A DNA stretch of 64,000 bases from Streptomyces sp. cf386 (GCF_900103585.1 NZ_FNHV01000010.1:266607-330606), one strand, 5' to 3'. Positions 1 through 7,557 are shown, numbered from the stretch's first letter. A program made the numbers and translations. Notes: generated by a model from the sequence alone, not told the origin.

Positions 1-50
1 GCGCGCCCGGCCGCACCGGAAAATCGCTTAGCCCTCTGACCGGCCTCGAC

Positions 51-56
51 TAGCCT
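51..56 (+). promoter_or_regulatory. -10 element of a leaderless promoter
   Basis: TAGCCT fits the actinobacterial TANNNT -10 consensus and lies 6 nt before the ATG at 63. No ribosome-binding site is present, so transcription probably starts at or next to the start codon. No clear -35 is visible. Confidence 0.45.
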
Positions 57-62
57 CCGGGC

Positions 63-656
63 ATGGCAACCGATCCGACGGAACAACTGGTCCGGCTCTT
101 CGCCGAGGAGAGCCGGGTGCGCGCCTTCGCCGCCGTGGCGCTGGGCGCGGGGAGCGCCGACGAGGTCGCGCGGGCGGCCGGGCTGTCCCCGAAGGAGACC
201 GCCGTGGCGCTACGGCGGCTGCGGGAGCAGGGCGTGGTGACGGCCGCGGGCGACGGGGAACTGGGCGTCGCGTACGACCTGTTCAAGGGGTACGCCCGGG
301 AGGCCGCGCAGCGCGAGAGCCGGTCCGGCGGCGCCGGGAGCCCTGACTCCGGGGACGAGCGAACCGACGTGATCCTGCGGAACTTCGTCCGGGACGGGCG
401 GCGGCTGGTCCGGCTGCCCGCTCAGTGGACCCGCAAGAAGCTGGTGCTCGGCTACATCGCCGAGCGGAGCTTCGAGCCCGGCGTGGAGTACCCGGAGCGG
501 ATCGTCAACGAAAAGCTGCGCGCCTGGTGCGAGGACAGCGACGACATCGACCATGTGACGCTCCGGCGCTATCTGGTGGACCTGCACCATCTGCGCCGGA
601 GCGAGGGCATCTACCGGCGGCCGGCCGCCGAGACCGAGGCCGCCGACAGCGCCTGA
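63..656 (+). CDS. HTH / DUF2087 transcriptional regulator
   Basis: The 197-residue protein has a predicted N-terminal winged helix (about residues 5-65, with helices AADEVARAAG-like and KETAVALRRLREQG). A DUF2087 domain follows at about 103-187, shown by the family signatures NFVRDGRR, KKLVLGYIAE, VNEKLRAW and LRRYLVDLHHLRR. Proteins of this build are small cytoplasmic DNA-binding regulators whose targets are mostly unknown. The ATG at 63 has no Shine-Dalgarno, but TAGCCT at 51-56 lies 6 nt upstream, so the mRNA is probably leaderless. It stands alone and converges on the dehydrogenase gene. The family is clear; the function is not. Confidence 0.85.
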   Translation: MATDPTEQLVRLFAEESRVRAFAAVALGAGSADEVARAAGLSPKETAVALRRLREQGVVTAAGDGELGVAYDLFKGYAREAAQRESRSGGAGSPDSGDERTDVILRNFVRDGRRLVRLPAQWTRKKLVLGYIAERSFEPGVEYPERIVNEKLRAWCEDSDDIDHVTLRRYLVDLHHLRRSEGIYRRPAAETEAADSA

Positions 657-708
657 CCGCCGCCCTCGGGGCAGCCGTCGTATCCGTCGGAACGGCCGTC
701 GGCATCGA

Positions 709-1668
709 TCAGGACAGCCGTCGCACGGGTGAACCCGCCAGGTACGCCTGGATGTTCTCGACCGCCTGGCCGTAGTACGTCGCGTAGTTGGCCCGCGAGA
801 CATAGCCCAGGTGGGGTGTGGCGAGGAGGCGGGGGGCCGTGCGCATCGGGTGGTCGGCGGGGAGGGGTTCGATGTCGAAGACATCCACGCCGGCGCCGGC
901 GATACGGCCCTCGTGCAGGGCCGTGAGCAGGGCTTCCTGGTCGACGATCGCCGCGCGGGAGGTGTTGATCAGGTAGGCGGTCGGCTGGAGCAGGGCGAGT
1001 TCGGGTGCGCCGAGCAGGCCCCGGGTGCGGTCGCTCAGGGCGAGGTGGACGGAGACGAAGTCGCTCTCGGTGAGCAACTCCTCCTTTGACGCGGCCAGTT
1101 GGACGCCCACCTCGTCGGCGTACTCCTTGGTGAGGTTCTGGCTCCAGGCGCTGACGTGCATGCCGAAGGCGAGGCCGACCTGGGCCACCCGGCTGCCGAT
1201 CTTGCCCAGGCCGAGCAGCCCGAGGCGGCGGCCGTGCAGGTCGGCGCCGACCGTGCTCTGCCAAGGGCCGCCGGAGCGCAGGGCGTTGCTCTCCTCGACG
1301 ATCCCGCGGGCGAGGCCGAGCAGCAGGGCCCAGGTGAGTTCTACGGGCGGGGTCGAGGTGCTGGCCGTACCGCAGACGGTGACGTCGTGGGCCTCGGCGG
1401 CGGCGTAGTCGATGACCGAGTTGCGCATGCCGGAGGCGATCAGCAGCTTCAGCCGGGGGAGACGGGCGAACAAGGAGGCGGGGAAGGGGACGCGTTCCCG
1501 CAGGGTGACGACGATGTCGAAGTCGGCGAGGGCCGCGGCGAGGGCGTCCGCGTCGGGGAAGTGGGTGGTGAAGGGGATGACCTCCACGTCGTCCGCGAGC
1601 GGCGACCAGTCGGCGACCTCGGTCGCCACGTTCTGGAAGTCGTCGAGCACAGCACAGCGCAGCCGCAC
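709..1668 (-). CDS. D-2-hydroxyacid dehydrogenase family protein
   Basis: The 319-residue protein belongs to the NAD(P)-dependent D-isomer-specific 2-hydroxyacid dehydrogenase family. It has the dinucleotide-binding GLGKIG at residues 153-158. The catalytic triad of the family is visible as Arg238 (NTSRA), Glu267 (DIEP) and His286 (TPHLG). The usual reaction is reversible reduction of a 2-keto acid, in the cytoplasm; the substrate is not predictable. GTG at 1668 is preceded by AAGGAA at 7 nt. About 100 bp upstream, just past the stop of the neighbouring receptor gene, sits an ARE-like palindrome (1764-1785). That suggests control by a ScbR-type receptor and a role linked to the butyrolactone cluster (inference). 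Confidence 0.88.
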   Translation of the reverse strand: MRLRCAVLDDFQNVATEVADWSPLADDVEVIPFTTHFPDADALAAALADFDIVVTLRERVPFPASLFARLPRLKLLIASGMRNSVIDYAAAEAHDVTVCGTASTSTPPVELTWALLLGLARGIVEESNALRSGGPWQSTVGADLHGRRLGLLGLGKIGSRVAQVGLAFGMHVSAWSQNLTKEYADEVGVQLAASKEELLTESDFVSVHLALSDRTRGLLGAPELALLQPTAYLINTSRAAIVDQEALLTALHEGRIAGAGVDVFDIEPLPADHPMRTAPRLLATPHLGYVSRANYATYYGQAVENIQAYLAGSPVRRLS

Positions 1669-1763
1669 GGTGGTTCCTTTCCATGGCCAGGTGAACCGAC
1701 TGTACGGAAGCGGGGTGGGCGGGAGCGCCGTCCGCAGTGGATCACGGGCAGGGAAGGTCGAGT

Positions 1764-1785
1764 AAACAGGCCGATCGGTATGTTT
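1764..1785. promoter_or_regulatory. ARE-like operator for a ScbR/TetR-type receptor
   Basis: This is a 22-bp imperfect inverted repeat, AAACA-N2-CCGATCGG-N2-TGTTT, with all positions symmetric except the two N2 pairs. Length, A/T-rich ends and CCG/CGG core resemble the autoregulatory elements bound by gamma-butyrolactone receptors and related TetR proteins. It lies between the receptor stop (1801) and the dehydrogenase start (1668), in the dehydrogenase promoter region. Confidence 0.65.
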
Positions 1786-1800
1786 TCCGTCGTGCGTCCG

Positions 1801-2472
1801 CTAACCCCGCGCCGCGGGTGTCACGGCCTCGGGAGAGCCCTCCCGGTACTCCTGGAAGACCCGCTCGCCCCGTTCCGGGGAGAGGTCGAGGGCGGCCAGC
1901 ATCGCGGGAGTGGAGATGCTCGGCAGGACGTGGCGGAGCAGGACGGAGACGCGATGGCCGAGATCGGCGCGGTTGCAGTGGACCTGTGACATCGCCTGGA
2001 CGCCGGCGAAGGCGCCGGTGAGGAACTCGGCGGTGTCGGCCACCTCGATGTGCGGCAGCAGCTCGCCCTGGCCCCGCGCCTCGGCGAGGATCTGCTCCAG
2101 CTGGTCGCTCCAGGCACGGAAGGCGGCGTCGCGGTCCAGCTCGCGTGCGCCCTGGTCGAGGGCGAGAGAGACACCGGCCTGCACCAGCGGATCGTGCCGC
2201 AACCGGTAGGCCATGACCATGCCGTGGTCGACGAGCTTCTGCAGCTTGCTCGATTGCTCCGGAAGCCGGTCTATGGGCATCTGGGCTTCCAGCACGCCGA
2301 GTGCGACCTCCTCCTTGGAGGAGAAGTGGAAGTACAGGGCACCCCGTGTCACCCCCGCGCGGTTGAGGATCTCCTCCACGGTGGCGGAGGCGTAACCCCG
2401 CTCGCCGAACACCCGGGCGGCCGCCTCCAGGATCGACCGGCGGGTCCTGATCGCTCGGTCCTGCTGGGCCAT
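1801..2472 (-). CDS. TetR-family gamma-butyrolactone receptor-type regulator (ScbR/ArpA-like)
   Basis: The 223-residue protein has a TetR helix-turn-helix at residues 14-60 (VEEILNRAGVTRGALYFHFSSKEE), very like ScbR, ArpA and CprB. Trp121, in FRAWSDQL, lies where the receptors have the ligand-pocket Trp needed for butyrolactone response, which favours a true receptor over a pseudo-receptor. Such proteins repress their targets until the diffusible lactone binds. It diverges from an AfsA homologue across a 119-bp intergenic region, the standard arrangement of these loci. The ATG at 2472 is chosen because it opens the conserved domain at the usual distance. Likely targets are the divergent promoter and the palindrome at 1764. 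Confidence 0.88.
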   Translation of the reverse strand: MAQQDRAIRTRRSILEAAARVFGERGYASATVEEILNRAGVTRGALYFHFSSKEEVALGVLEAQMPIDRLPEQSSKLQKLVDHGMVMAYRLRHDPLVQAGVSLALDQGARELDRDAAFRAWSDQLEQILAEARGQGELLPHIEVADTAEFLTGAFAGVQAMSQVHCNRADLGHRVSVLLRHVLPSISTPAMLAALDLSPERGERVFQEYREGSPEAVTPAARG

Positions 2473-2485
2473 GGAATCCCCCCAC

Positions 2486-2504
2486 GATGTGTGCGCACAA
2501 CATC
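2486..2504. promoter_or_regulatory. inverted repeat in the receptor/AfsA divergent promoter
   Basis: GATGT and ACATC arms flank GTGCGCAC within the 119-bp region between the divergent TetR and AfsA-type genes. The core TGTGCGCACA is a perfect 10-bp palindrome. It may be an operator or part of one. It does not match the ARE consensus well, so the binding protein is unknown. Confidence 0.35.
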
Positions 2505-2591
2505 ACGACGTGTATTGAAAAGAAAACCGGATCGCACGTACCTTACCCGGCGGGCGGGAGCGCCCCGCTCGGCGAATGCTCGGAGGTAGCC

Positions 2592-3623
2592 ATGGACCGG
2601 GTGCAGTCTCCTGACGGAAGCGCACGCGAGCGGCACACCAGACCTGTTGGTGGGCGCATTGCCCCAACAGCCTTATGGCATACGGAGATCAGCGGCGAAC
2701 AGGTGCACCGGACGGATGCGCGGGACGCCTTCCCCACCGGATGGCGCCGGCTGGACGACACACGGTTCCAGGTCAGAGCCCGCTGGCCGGCCCGGCACCG
2801 CTTCTTCACCGCGAGATCCGGGTACCTCCAGGACCCGTTGCTGATACCGGAGATACTGCGGCAGAGCACGATGCTGCTGGCCCACGCCGCGTTCGGGGTG
2901 CCCGGCGACGCCCGGTTCGTGATGCAGCGCGTGCGGTACGCGACCTCGCCGACCAGGCTCGCGCTCGACGGCTCGGGTGAGGACGTCGTCGCCTGCATCA
3001 CCTGCGGCGATGTGCGACGCCGGGGCCGGCGTACGACGGGCATGCACAGCAGCATGGTGCTGCGCCGCGCGGGGCGGGTCCTCGCCACCGCCGACGGACG
3101 CGTCGACTGTGTCTCGGAGCCGGCCTACCGCCGGTTGCGCGGTGAACGGTTGTCCGCGGCCGGCCGCACCGTGCCGCTCCTGCCCGGGCTGCCACCCGAG
3201 GCGGTCGGCAGGACCGACGCCTCCGCCGTCGTACTGGCACCCTCCCCGCGCCCGGGATCCTGGCGGCTCAGGGTCGACACCGCGCATCCCACGCTGTTCC
3301 GGCGGCCGAACGACCATGTGCCGGGCATCGTGCTGCTGGAGGCCGCCCGCCAGGCCGCGACGGCCTTCTCGCACGACCCCGGCCGTACGGTCGCCATCGG
3401 CATGGACATGGCCTTCTCGCGGTACGCCGAACTGGACAGCCCCTGCTGGATCGAGGCCGACGCCGAGGCCTCGGACGACCCCGACCCGACCACCGTGCTG
3501 GTGCGAGGCATGCAGGACACCGGCGAGGTCTTCCGCTGTACCGTGACGGTCGCCGCGCCGGAGCCCGCCGTGTCCGCTCTCGCCCCCGACGGCCCGGGCT
3601 GTGCGTCCGTCACCGGCCGTTGA
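2592..3623 (+). CDS. AfsA/ScbA-type gamma-butyrolactone biosynthesis protein
   Basis: The 343-residue protein has two AfsA hot-dog repeats. The N-terminal one lies around residues 60-130 and includes LLIPEILRQSTMLLAH. The C-terminal one lies around 225-320 and includes DHVPGIVLLEAARQAA at 241-256. AfsA proteins condense dihydroxyacetone phosphate with a beta-ketoacyl-ACP at the first step of A-factor-type autoregulator synthesis. The ATG at 2592 has GGAGG 5 nt upstream; an in-frame upstream GTG at 2487 lacks a ribosome site. Residue 28 (Leu) is encoded by TTA (2673-2675), so translation should need the bldA tRNA. The gene begins a probable operon with the epimerase and SDR. Confidence 0.88.
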   Translation: MDRVQSPDGSARERHTRPVGGRIAPTALWHTEISGEQVHRTDARDAFPTGWRRLDDTRFQVRARWPARHRFFTARSGYLQDPLLIPEILRQSTMLLAHAAFGVPGDARFVMQRVRYATSPTRLALDGSGEDVVACITCGDVRRRGRRTTGMHSSMVLRRAGRVLATADGRVDCVSEPAYRRLRGERLSAAGRTVPLLPGLPPEAVGRTDASAVVLAPSPRPGSWRLRVDTAHPTLFRRPNDHVPGIVLLEAARQAATAFSHDPGRTVAIGMDMAFSRYAELDSPCWIEADAEASDDPDPTTVLVRGMQDTGEVFRCTVTVAAPEPAVSALAPDGPGCASVTGR

Positions 3624-3667
3624 CCGACCGCGGCGCGCGGATCGCCGGCCGAGAGGGAGGACCCAGA

Positions 3668-4630
3668 GTGTCACCACACATACTCGTCACCGGAGGCAGC
3701 GGCTTCATCGGGAGCCATGTCGTCGCGGCCCTACGGGAGTCGGGGGGCAGGGGCACACCGCCCAGGGTCCGGCTCCTGCTGCGCGAGCCGGCGAGCCTGC
3801 CACCGGGCACGGGCCCCGCCGACGGTGCCCTCGCGGTGGACGTCGTACGAGCAGACCTCGCCGATCCGTCGTCCCTGCGCGGTGTCTGCGACGGCATCGA
3901 CGTCGTCCTGCACTGCGCGTCCCACATCGGCGACGACGAACTGCGCGCCGAGACCGTCAACGACCACGGCACCCGTGCCTTCGTCGAGGAGGCGACCCGC
4001 GCCGGCGTGGCCCGCGTCGTCTACGTGAGTACGGCCGCCGTGTACGGCCGGGGCCCCTTCACCGGCGCGCCCGTCGGCGAGTTGCCGTACGCACCGGCCT
4101 CGGCGACCAGCCGCACCCGGGCCGCCGCCGAGCGGCATGTGCTGGATGCGGGCGGCGTCGTGCTGCGCCCGCACCTCGTGCTCGGGGCCGGCGACCGATG
4201 GGTGGTGCCCGGGCTGGTCGCCCTGTTGGGGCTGCTGTCGGCGAGCCTGAAAGGCTGCACCGCGCGCCATTCCGTCGTCGACGTACGGGCGTTGGGGCGC
4301 GCGGTGGTCGCCGCCGGGCTGTCGGAGGACGTGGACCTGGCGGGCGCGCACCACGTCAACCACCCGGAGCCGGTGGACATTTCCTTCCTGCTGGACACGG
4401 TGGCCGACCGACTAGACCTGCGCCTGCCGGGCCCGCCCCTGGACCTCGACGAGGCCCGGACCCGGCTCGCCGGGCAGCCGCGCGGGCTGCACCACCTCGG
4501 CATGATCGCCGTGGACCACTGGTTCGCGGACGGCGGCTTCTGGGCCGGAGTCGGCGTCGATCCCGGGGCCGGGTTCGGCCGGAGCGTGGCCGAGCACGTG
4601 TCGTGGTACCGGGGGTTCCTGGAGCGCTGA
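3668..4630 (+). CDS. NAD-dependent epimerase/dehydratase-family protein (atypical active site)
   Basis: The 320-residue extended-SDR fold has TGGSGFIG at residues 8-15 and a conserved VSTAAVYG strand-4 segment. Where active members have YxxSK, the aligned stretch reads TSRTRAAAE. The catalytic Tyr and Lys therefore appear to be Thr and Arg, and catalysis by the normal mechanism is doubtful. The GTG at 3668 has GGGAGG at 7 nt. It follows the AfsA gene by 44 bp and is probably co-transcribed. Homologous reductase/epimerase genes accompany afsA in several butyrolactone loci, so a role in tailoring the signal molecule is likely but inferred. Confidence 0.8.
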   Translation: MSPHILVTGGSGFIGSHVVAALRESGGRGTPPRVRLLLREPASLPPGTGPADGALAVDVVRADLADPSSLRGVCDGIDVVLHCASHIGDDELRAETVNDHGTRAFVEEATRAGVARVVYVSTAAVYGRGPFTGAPVGELPYAPASATSRTRAAAERHVLDAGGVVLRPHLVLGAGDRWVVPGLVALLGLLSASLKGCTARHSVVDVRALGRAVVAAGLSEDVDLAGAHHVNHPEPVDISFLLDTVADRLDLRLPGPPLDLDEARTRLAGQPRGLHHLGMIAVDHWFADGGFWAGVGVDPGAGFGRSVAEHVSWYRGFLER

Positions 4631-4705
4631 CAGACACTCTTCTTCCCTCCTCTTCCCTTCCGTTCCTCTTCTCTTTCGTTCCTCTTCCGTTCCTTCTCCA
4701 TACGG
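4631..4705. repeat. polypyrimidine tract between epimerase and SDR genes
   Basis: About 65 bases are almost entirely C and T on the plus strand (repeated CTCTTC / CCTTCC / TTCCTC units), in the short gap before the SDR start. Such a run is very unusual in this genome. A matching polypurine block follows the SDR gene at 5574-5612. Confidence 0.7.
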
Positions 4706-4712
4706 GGTCTTC

Positions 4713-5564
4713 GTGCACACCGAACGCGCACTGACAGGCAAGATCGCACTCGTCACCGGGGCCGGCCGGGGCATCGGCCGAGGCATAGCCGAGCGGCTCG
4801 CCCGCGACGGGGCGCTGGTCGGCGTCCACTACGGCCACAGTGAGGCCGCCGCGTTGGAGGTCGTCGCGGGGATACGGAAGGAGGGGGGCCTGGCCTTTCC
4901 GGTCGGGGCGGAGCTGGGGGTGCCCGGTGATGCCGAGGCCGTTTTCGAGGCTTTCGACGCGGGGGTGCGGGGGCAGGTGGAAGCGGCGGTCGATGTCGAG
5001 GTGCGGGGGCGGACGGAGGGGGCGGCCGAGGCGGCGGAGGCGGTCGGGGCGGTCGAGGCCGGGGGCTCGCTCGACATCCTGGTGAACAACGCGGGGGTGA
5101 GCGGTTCGGGGCCGATCGGGGCGGCGGATCCCGAGGTCTTCGACCGCATGATCGCCGTCAACGCCAAGGCACCGTTCTTCCTGGTGCAGCGTGCGCTGCC
5201 GCGGATGCGGGACGGCGGGCGCATCATCAACATCTCCTCGCTCGCCTCACGGCACGCCTTCCCCGAGTCCATCGCGTACGCCATGTCCAAGGGCGCGCTG
5301 GACACCATGACCCTGTGCCTGGCGAAGGAACTGGGCGGCCGTGGCATCACCGTCAACACGATCGGGCCGGGGTTCATCGAGACGGAGATGAACGCCCGGC
5401 GCAGGACGACCCCGCAGGCGCGGGCCGCTCTGGCCGCGCGGTCCGTCTTCGACCGGATCGGCAGGCCCTCGGATGTGGCGGACGTGGTGGCGTTCCTGGC
5501 GTCCGAGGACTCTCGCTGGATCACGGGGCAGTACCTGGACGTCAGTGGCGGCACGGATCTGTGA
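4713..5564 (+). CDS. short-chain dehydrogenase/reductase with an internal expansion
   Basis: This 283-residue classical SDR has the NAD(P)-binding GAGRGIG at 16-22, the NNAG structural motif, catalytic Ser in NISS, and Tyr189/Lys193 in YAMSK. Typical members are about 250 residues with the Tyr near 155. Here roughly 30 extra residues, mainly Ala, Glu, Val and Gly, sit between the second and fourth beta strands (about residues 68-111) and are encoded by G-rich low-complexity DNA. The GTG at 4713 opens the conserved N-terminus. Its place after afsA-like and epimerase genes suggests keto reduction in autoregulator synthesis, though the substrate cannot be read from the sequence. Confidence 0.85.
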   Translation: MHTERALTGKIALVTGAGRGIGRGIAERLARDGALVGVHYGHSEAAALEVVAGIRKEGGLAFPVGAELGVPGDAEAVFEAFDAGVRGQVEAAVDVEVRGRTEGAAEAAEAVGAVEAGGSLDILVNNAGVSGSGPIGAADPEVFDRMIAVNAKAPFFLVQRALPRMRDGGRIINISSLASRHAFPESIAYAMSKGALDTMTLCLAKELGGRGITVNTIGPGFIETEMNARRRTTPQARAALAARSVFDRIGRPSDVADVVAFLASEDSRWITGQYLDVSGGTDL

Positions 5565-5573
5565 CGGTGACTG

Positions 5574-5612
5574 GTGAGGGGGAGGGAGAAGGGGAGGGAG
5601 AAGGGGAGGGGG
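5574..5612. repeat. polypurine tandem repeat
   Basis: Three consecutive near-copies of a GGGGAGGGAGAA unit lie immediately after the SDR stop codon. Together with the polypyrimidine tract before the gene, it brackets the SDR. It could form triplex or quadruplex structure or a recombination target. Confidence 0.7.
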
Positions 5613-5680
5613 CGCCGAATGCCGGACCGGGGCCGAACGCCGCCCACTGGGCGGGCGGTTGAGGCCCCGGCCCGCTCCCC

Positions 5681-6340
5681 TCAGCCCCGGGGCAGATAGC
5701 CGTACAGAAAGGCGTGGACGCCGGCCGCCGCGATCTCGTGCGTCTCGTCGTCGGAGAGCGCGTCCACGCCCGCCTGGCCCCGGCCCCAGGTGTTGCTGAT
5801 CAGCATCGCGAAGTGCTGGGCGGCGAGTTCGGAGTCCTGGATGTGCAGCAGCCCGTGCTCGGCGAGCCGGGCCAGCCGGGCGGCGAGGGTGCGCTGCACG
5901 CGCAGGGGGCCGGCCTTCTGCCAGGCGTCGTGGAGGTCGGCGGGGAAGTTCTCGCCCTCGGCGTTGATCCGGGCGACGATCGCGAAGTGGTCGGTGAACT
6001 CCGGGCGCGGCCGCACCCAGTCCTTGGCGAGGCCCACCAGGTCGGCCTCCAGTCCGGCGGCGCTCGACGTGCTGCCGAGGTGGCGCTCGATCATCGCCTC
6101 GTGGGCGGCGGCCACCTGCTCCGAGCTGTCGATCAGCACGATGGAGAAGAGCTGCTCCTTGTTCTCGAAGTGGTTGTAGATCGTGCGCGTCGACACACAG
6201 GCCTCGGTGGCGATCACGTCGATGCTCGCGCCCTGGTAGCCGACCCGCCCGAAGACCTTCCGGGAGGCCTCCAGGATGGCCCGTCGCTTCTCCGGGAACC
6301 CCTTGCGCGGCCTGTTCCGCCCGCTGTCCGCCCTGGTCAT
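5681..6340 (-). CDS. TetR/AcrR-family transcriptional regulator
   Basis: The 219-residue protein has a TetR HTH at about residues 18-64 (IDVIATEACVSTRTIYNHFENKEQL) followed by an all-helical ligand-binding domain resembling the AefR C-terminal type. The ATG at 6340 has GGAGG at 7 nt. It diverges from an NADPH-dependent FMN reductase gene, and the 144-bp region between them contains inverted repeats. This protein therefore probably represses itself and the reductase. The inducer is unknown. Confidence 0.85.
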   Translation of the reverse strand: MTRADSGRNRPRKGFPEKRRAILEASRKVFGRVGYQGASIDVIATEACVSTRTIYNHFENKEQLFSIVLIDSSEQVAAAHEAMIERHLGSTSSAAGLEADLVGLAKDWVRPRPEFTDHFAIVARINAEGENFPADLHDAWQKAGPLRVQRTLAARLARLAEHGLLHIQDSELAAQHFAMLISNTWGRGQAGVDALSDDETHEIAAAGVHAFLYGYLPRG

Positions 6341-6360
6341 CGTGGTACCTCCGCATCGAT

Positions 6361-6397
6361 TACAACGACCACTTTACTCATTGCAATGCACGTTGTA
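6361..6397. promoter_or_regulatory. operator candidates in the TetR/FMN-reductase divergent promoter
   Basis: TACAACG (6361-6367) and CGTTGTA (6391-6397) form a perfect 7-bp inverted repeat with a 23-nt centre. The palindrome CATTGCAATG (6379-6388) sits between them. An ACTTTACT octamer occurs at 6371 and again at 6397. The region is A/T-richer than its surroundings and lies just upstream of the TetR start. Confidence 0.5.
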
Positions 6398-6484
6398 CTT
6401 TACTTGAGCGTGGTCGCTTTGGTCCCTTTCTGACCTCTCTTTGATCCCTTGATGTTTCATCCCTTGATGAAGGAGCAATCCAGC

Positions 6485-7090
6485 ATGTCCACGGACACCT
6501 TGAAGCTCGCCGTCATCCTCGGAAGCGTCCGCGAGGGGCGTTTCGGCGAGGTCGTGACGAACTGGTTCGCCGAACTGGCCAAGGAGCACAGCGCCTTCGA
6601 CGTCGAGGTCGTCGACCTCGCCGAGACGGAGCTGCCCCTCACCCTTCCGGCGATTCCGCCCGCCATGGCGACCGAGGAAGTGCGCCCGGTGGCGATGCTC
6701 CCGCTCTCCGCGGCGCTGGCCGCGGCCGACGCGTTCGTCGTGGTGACCCCCGAGTACAACCACAGCTTCCCGGCCTCCCTGAAGGCGCTCATCGACTGGC
6801 ACTTCGCCGAGTGGCAGGCCAAGCCGGTCGGCTTCGTCTCCTACGGCGCCCAGAGCGGCGGCCTGCGCGCCGTCGAGCAACTGCGCCAGGTCTTCGCCGA
6901 GATGCACGCGGTCACCATCCGCGACGGGGTGGCCTTCCCGTTCTACTGGGAGGCGTTCGGCGAGGAGGGCACGCCGCGGGACACCGAGGGCACGAACGGT
7001 GCGGTCAAGGTGATGCTCGATGAGCTTGCTTGGTGGGGGGCGGCGCTGCATGAGGCTCGTGCCAAGTCGCCGTATGGCCCGCAGGGGTGA
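6485..7090 (+). CDS. NAD(P)H-dependent FMN reductase
   Basis: This 201-residue flavodoxin-fold protein has the N-terminal phosphate-binding GSVREGRFGE and the family motif TPEYNHSFPASLKALIDW. FMN reductases of this family transfer electrons from NAD(P)H to flavin, quinones or azo compounds in the cytoplasm. The ATG at 6485 has AAGGAG at 9 nt and starts right at the conserved strand; in-frame upstream TTG and ATG codons (6449, 6452) would add residues not seen in the family. Divergence from the TetR gene suggests induction by a redox-active or quinone-like effector (inference). Confidence 0.88.
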   Translation: MSTDTLKLAVILGSVREGRFGEVVTNWFAELAKEHSAFDVEVVDLAETELPLTLPAIPPAMATEEVRPVAMLPLSAALAAADAFVVVTPEYNHSFPASLKALIDWHFAEWQAKPVGFVSYGAQSGGLRAVEQLRQVFAEMHAVTIRDGVAFPFYWEAFGEEGTPRDTEGTNGAVKVMLDELAWWGAALHEARAKSPYGPQG

Positions 7091-7106
7091 GGTGGTGAGG
7101 GGCGGG

Positions 7107-7139
7107 AGCGGGGGCTTGCTCGCTGTCCTCGCCCCCGCT
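7107..7139 (+). terminator. terminator of the FMN reductase gene
   Basis: A 9-bp perfect stem, AGCGGGGGC / GCCCCCGCT, with a 15-nt loop starts 16 nt after the reductase stop. There is no clear T-run, as is common in high-GC terminators. Confidence 0.55.
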
Positions 7140-7168
7140 TCGCCGCGCGAGGCCCCATTCCGAACAGC

Positions 7169-7194
7169 AAAAACGCCCTCCCGATGGGAGGGCG
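7169..7194 (-). terminator. intrinsic terminator downstream of tRNA-Arg
   Basis: Read on the minus strand, a 9-bp perfect hairpin (CGCCCTCCC-atc-GGGAGGGCG, 7174-7194) is followed directly by five T residues (7169-7173). It lies about 10 nt past the 3' end of the tRNA gene. This is a rare textbook Rho-independent site for this genome. Confidence 0.85.
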
Positions 7195-7203
7195 GAGACT
7201 GGG

Positions 7204-7276
7204 CGCCCCCGGCAGGACTCGAACCTGCGGCCAAGCGCTTAGAAGGCGCCTGCTCTATCCACTGAGCTACGGGGGC
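7204..7276 (-). tRNA. tRNA-Arg (anticodon TCT)
   Basis: The 73-nt cloverleaf reads on the minus strand. The acceptor stem is GCCCCCG/CGGGGGC, the D-arm starts TAGCTC, the anticodon loop CTTCTAA carries TCT, and the T-arm has GGTTCGAGTCC. CCA is not encoded at the 3' end (the sequence continues GCC). TCT decodes AGA and AGG arginine codons, which are rare in this genome. It is followed by an intrinsic terminator. Confidence 0.95.
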
Positions 7277-7557
7277 CGGTCGTGGTGGGCTCGGTCCTGG
7301 TGCCCGGTGGGGGCTGGTCCGTGACGTTGCCGGGGACAAGGATAGGGCTCCCGCATCCGTGTCCCTGTTGCTTCGCCTCCGTGGCTCGATGTGGAGGTTC
7401 GGTGAAGCGGTCCTGATAATCGCAGGCAGGTACGAATCGTGCACCGCTTTTGGGCTCTTGCGCCCCGGGTGTTGTGCACTCGTTATGCCTGGACTGTGCC
7501 TGTGTCTCAGTCGTCCCTTCCGTCCCTTGTGTTCTATCGGCGCGCAGACATGCTCAT

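Noticed and set aside
7204..7276. tRNA gene as an integration site for a mobile element
   Set aside because: No integrase, no duplicated tRNA 3' end and no mobility genes are found in the flanks.
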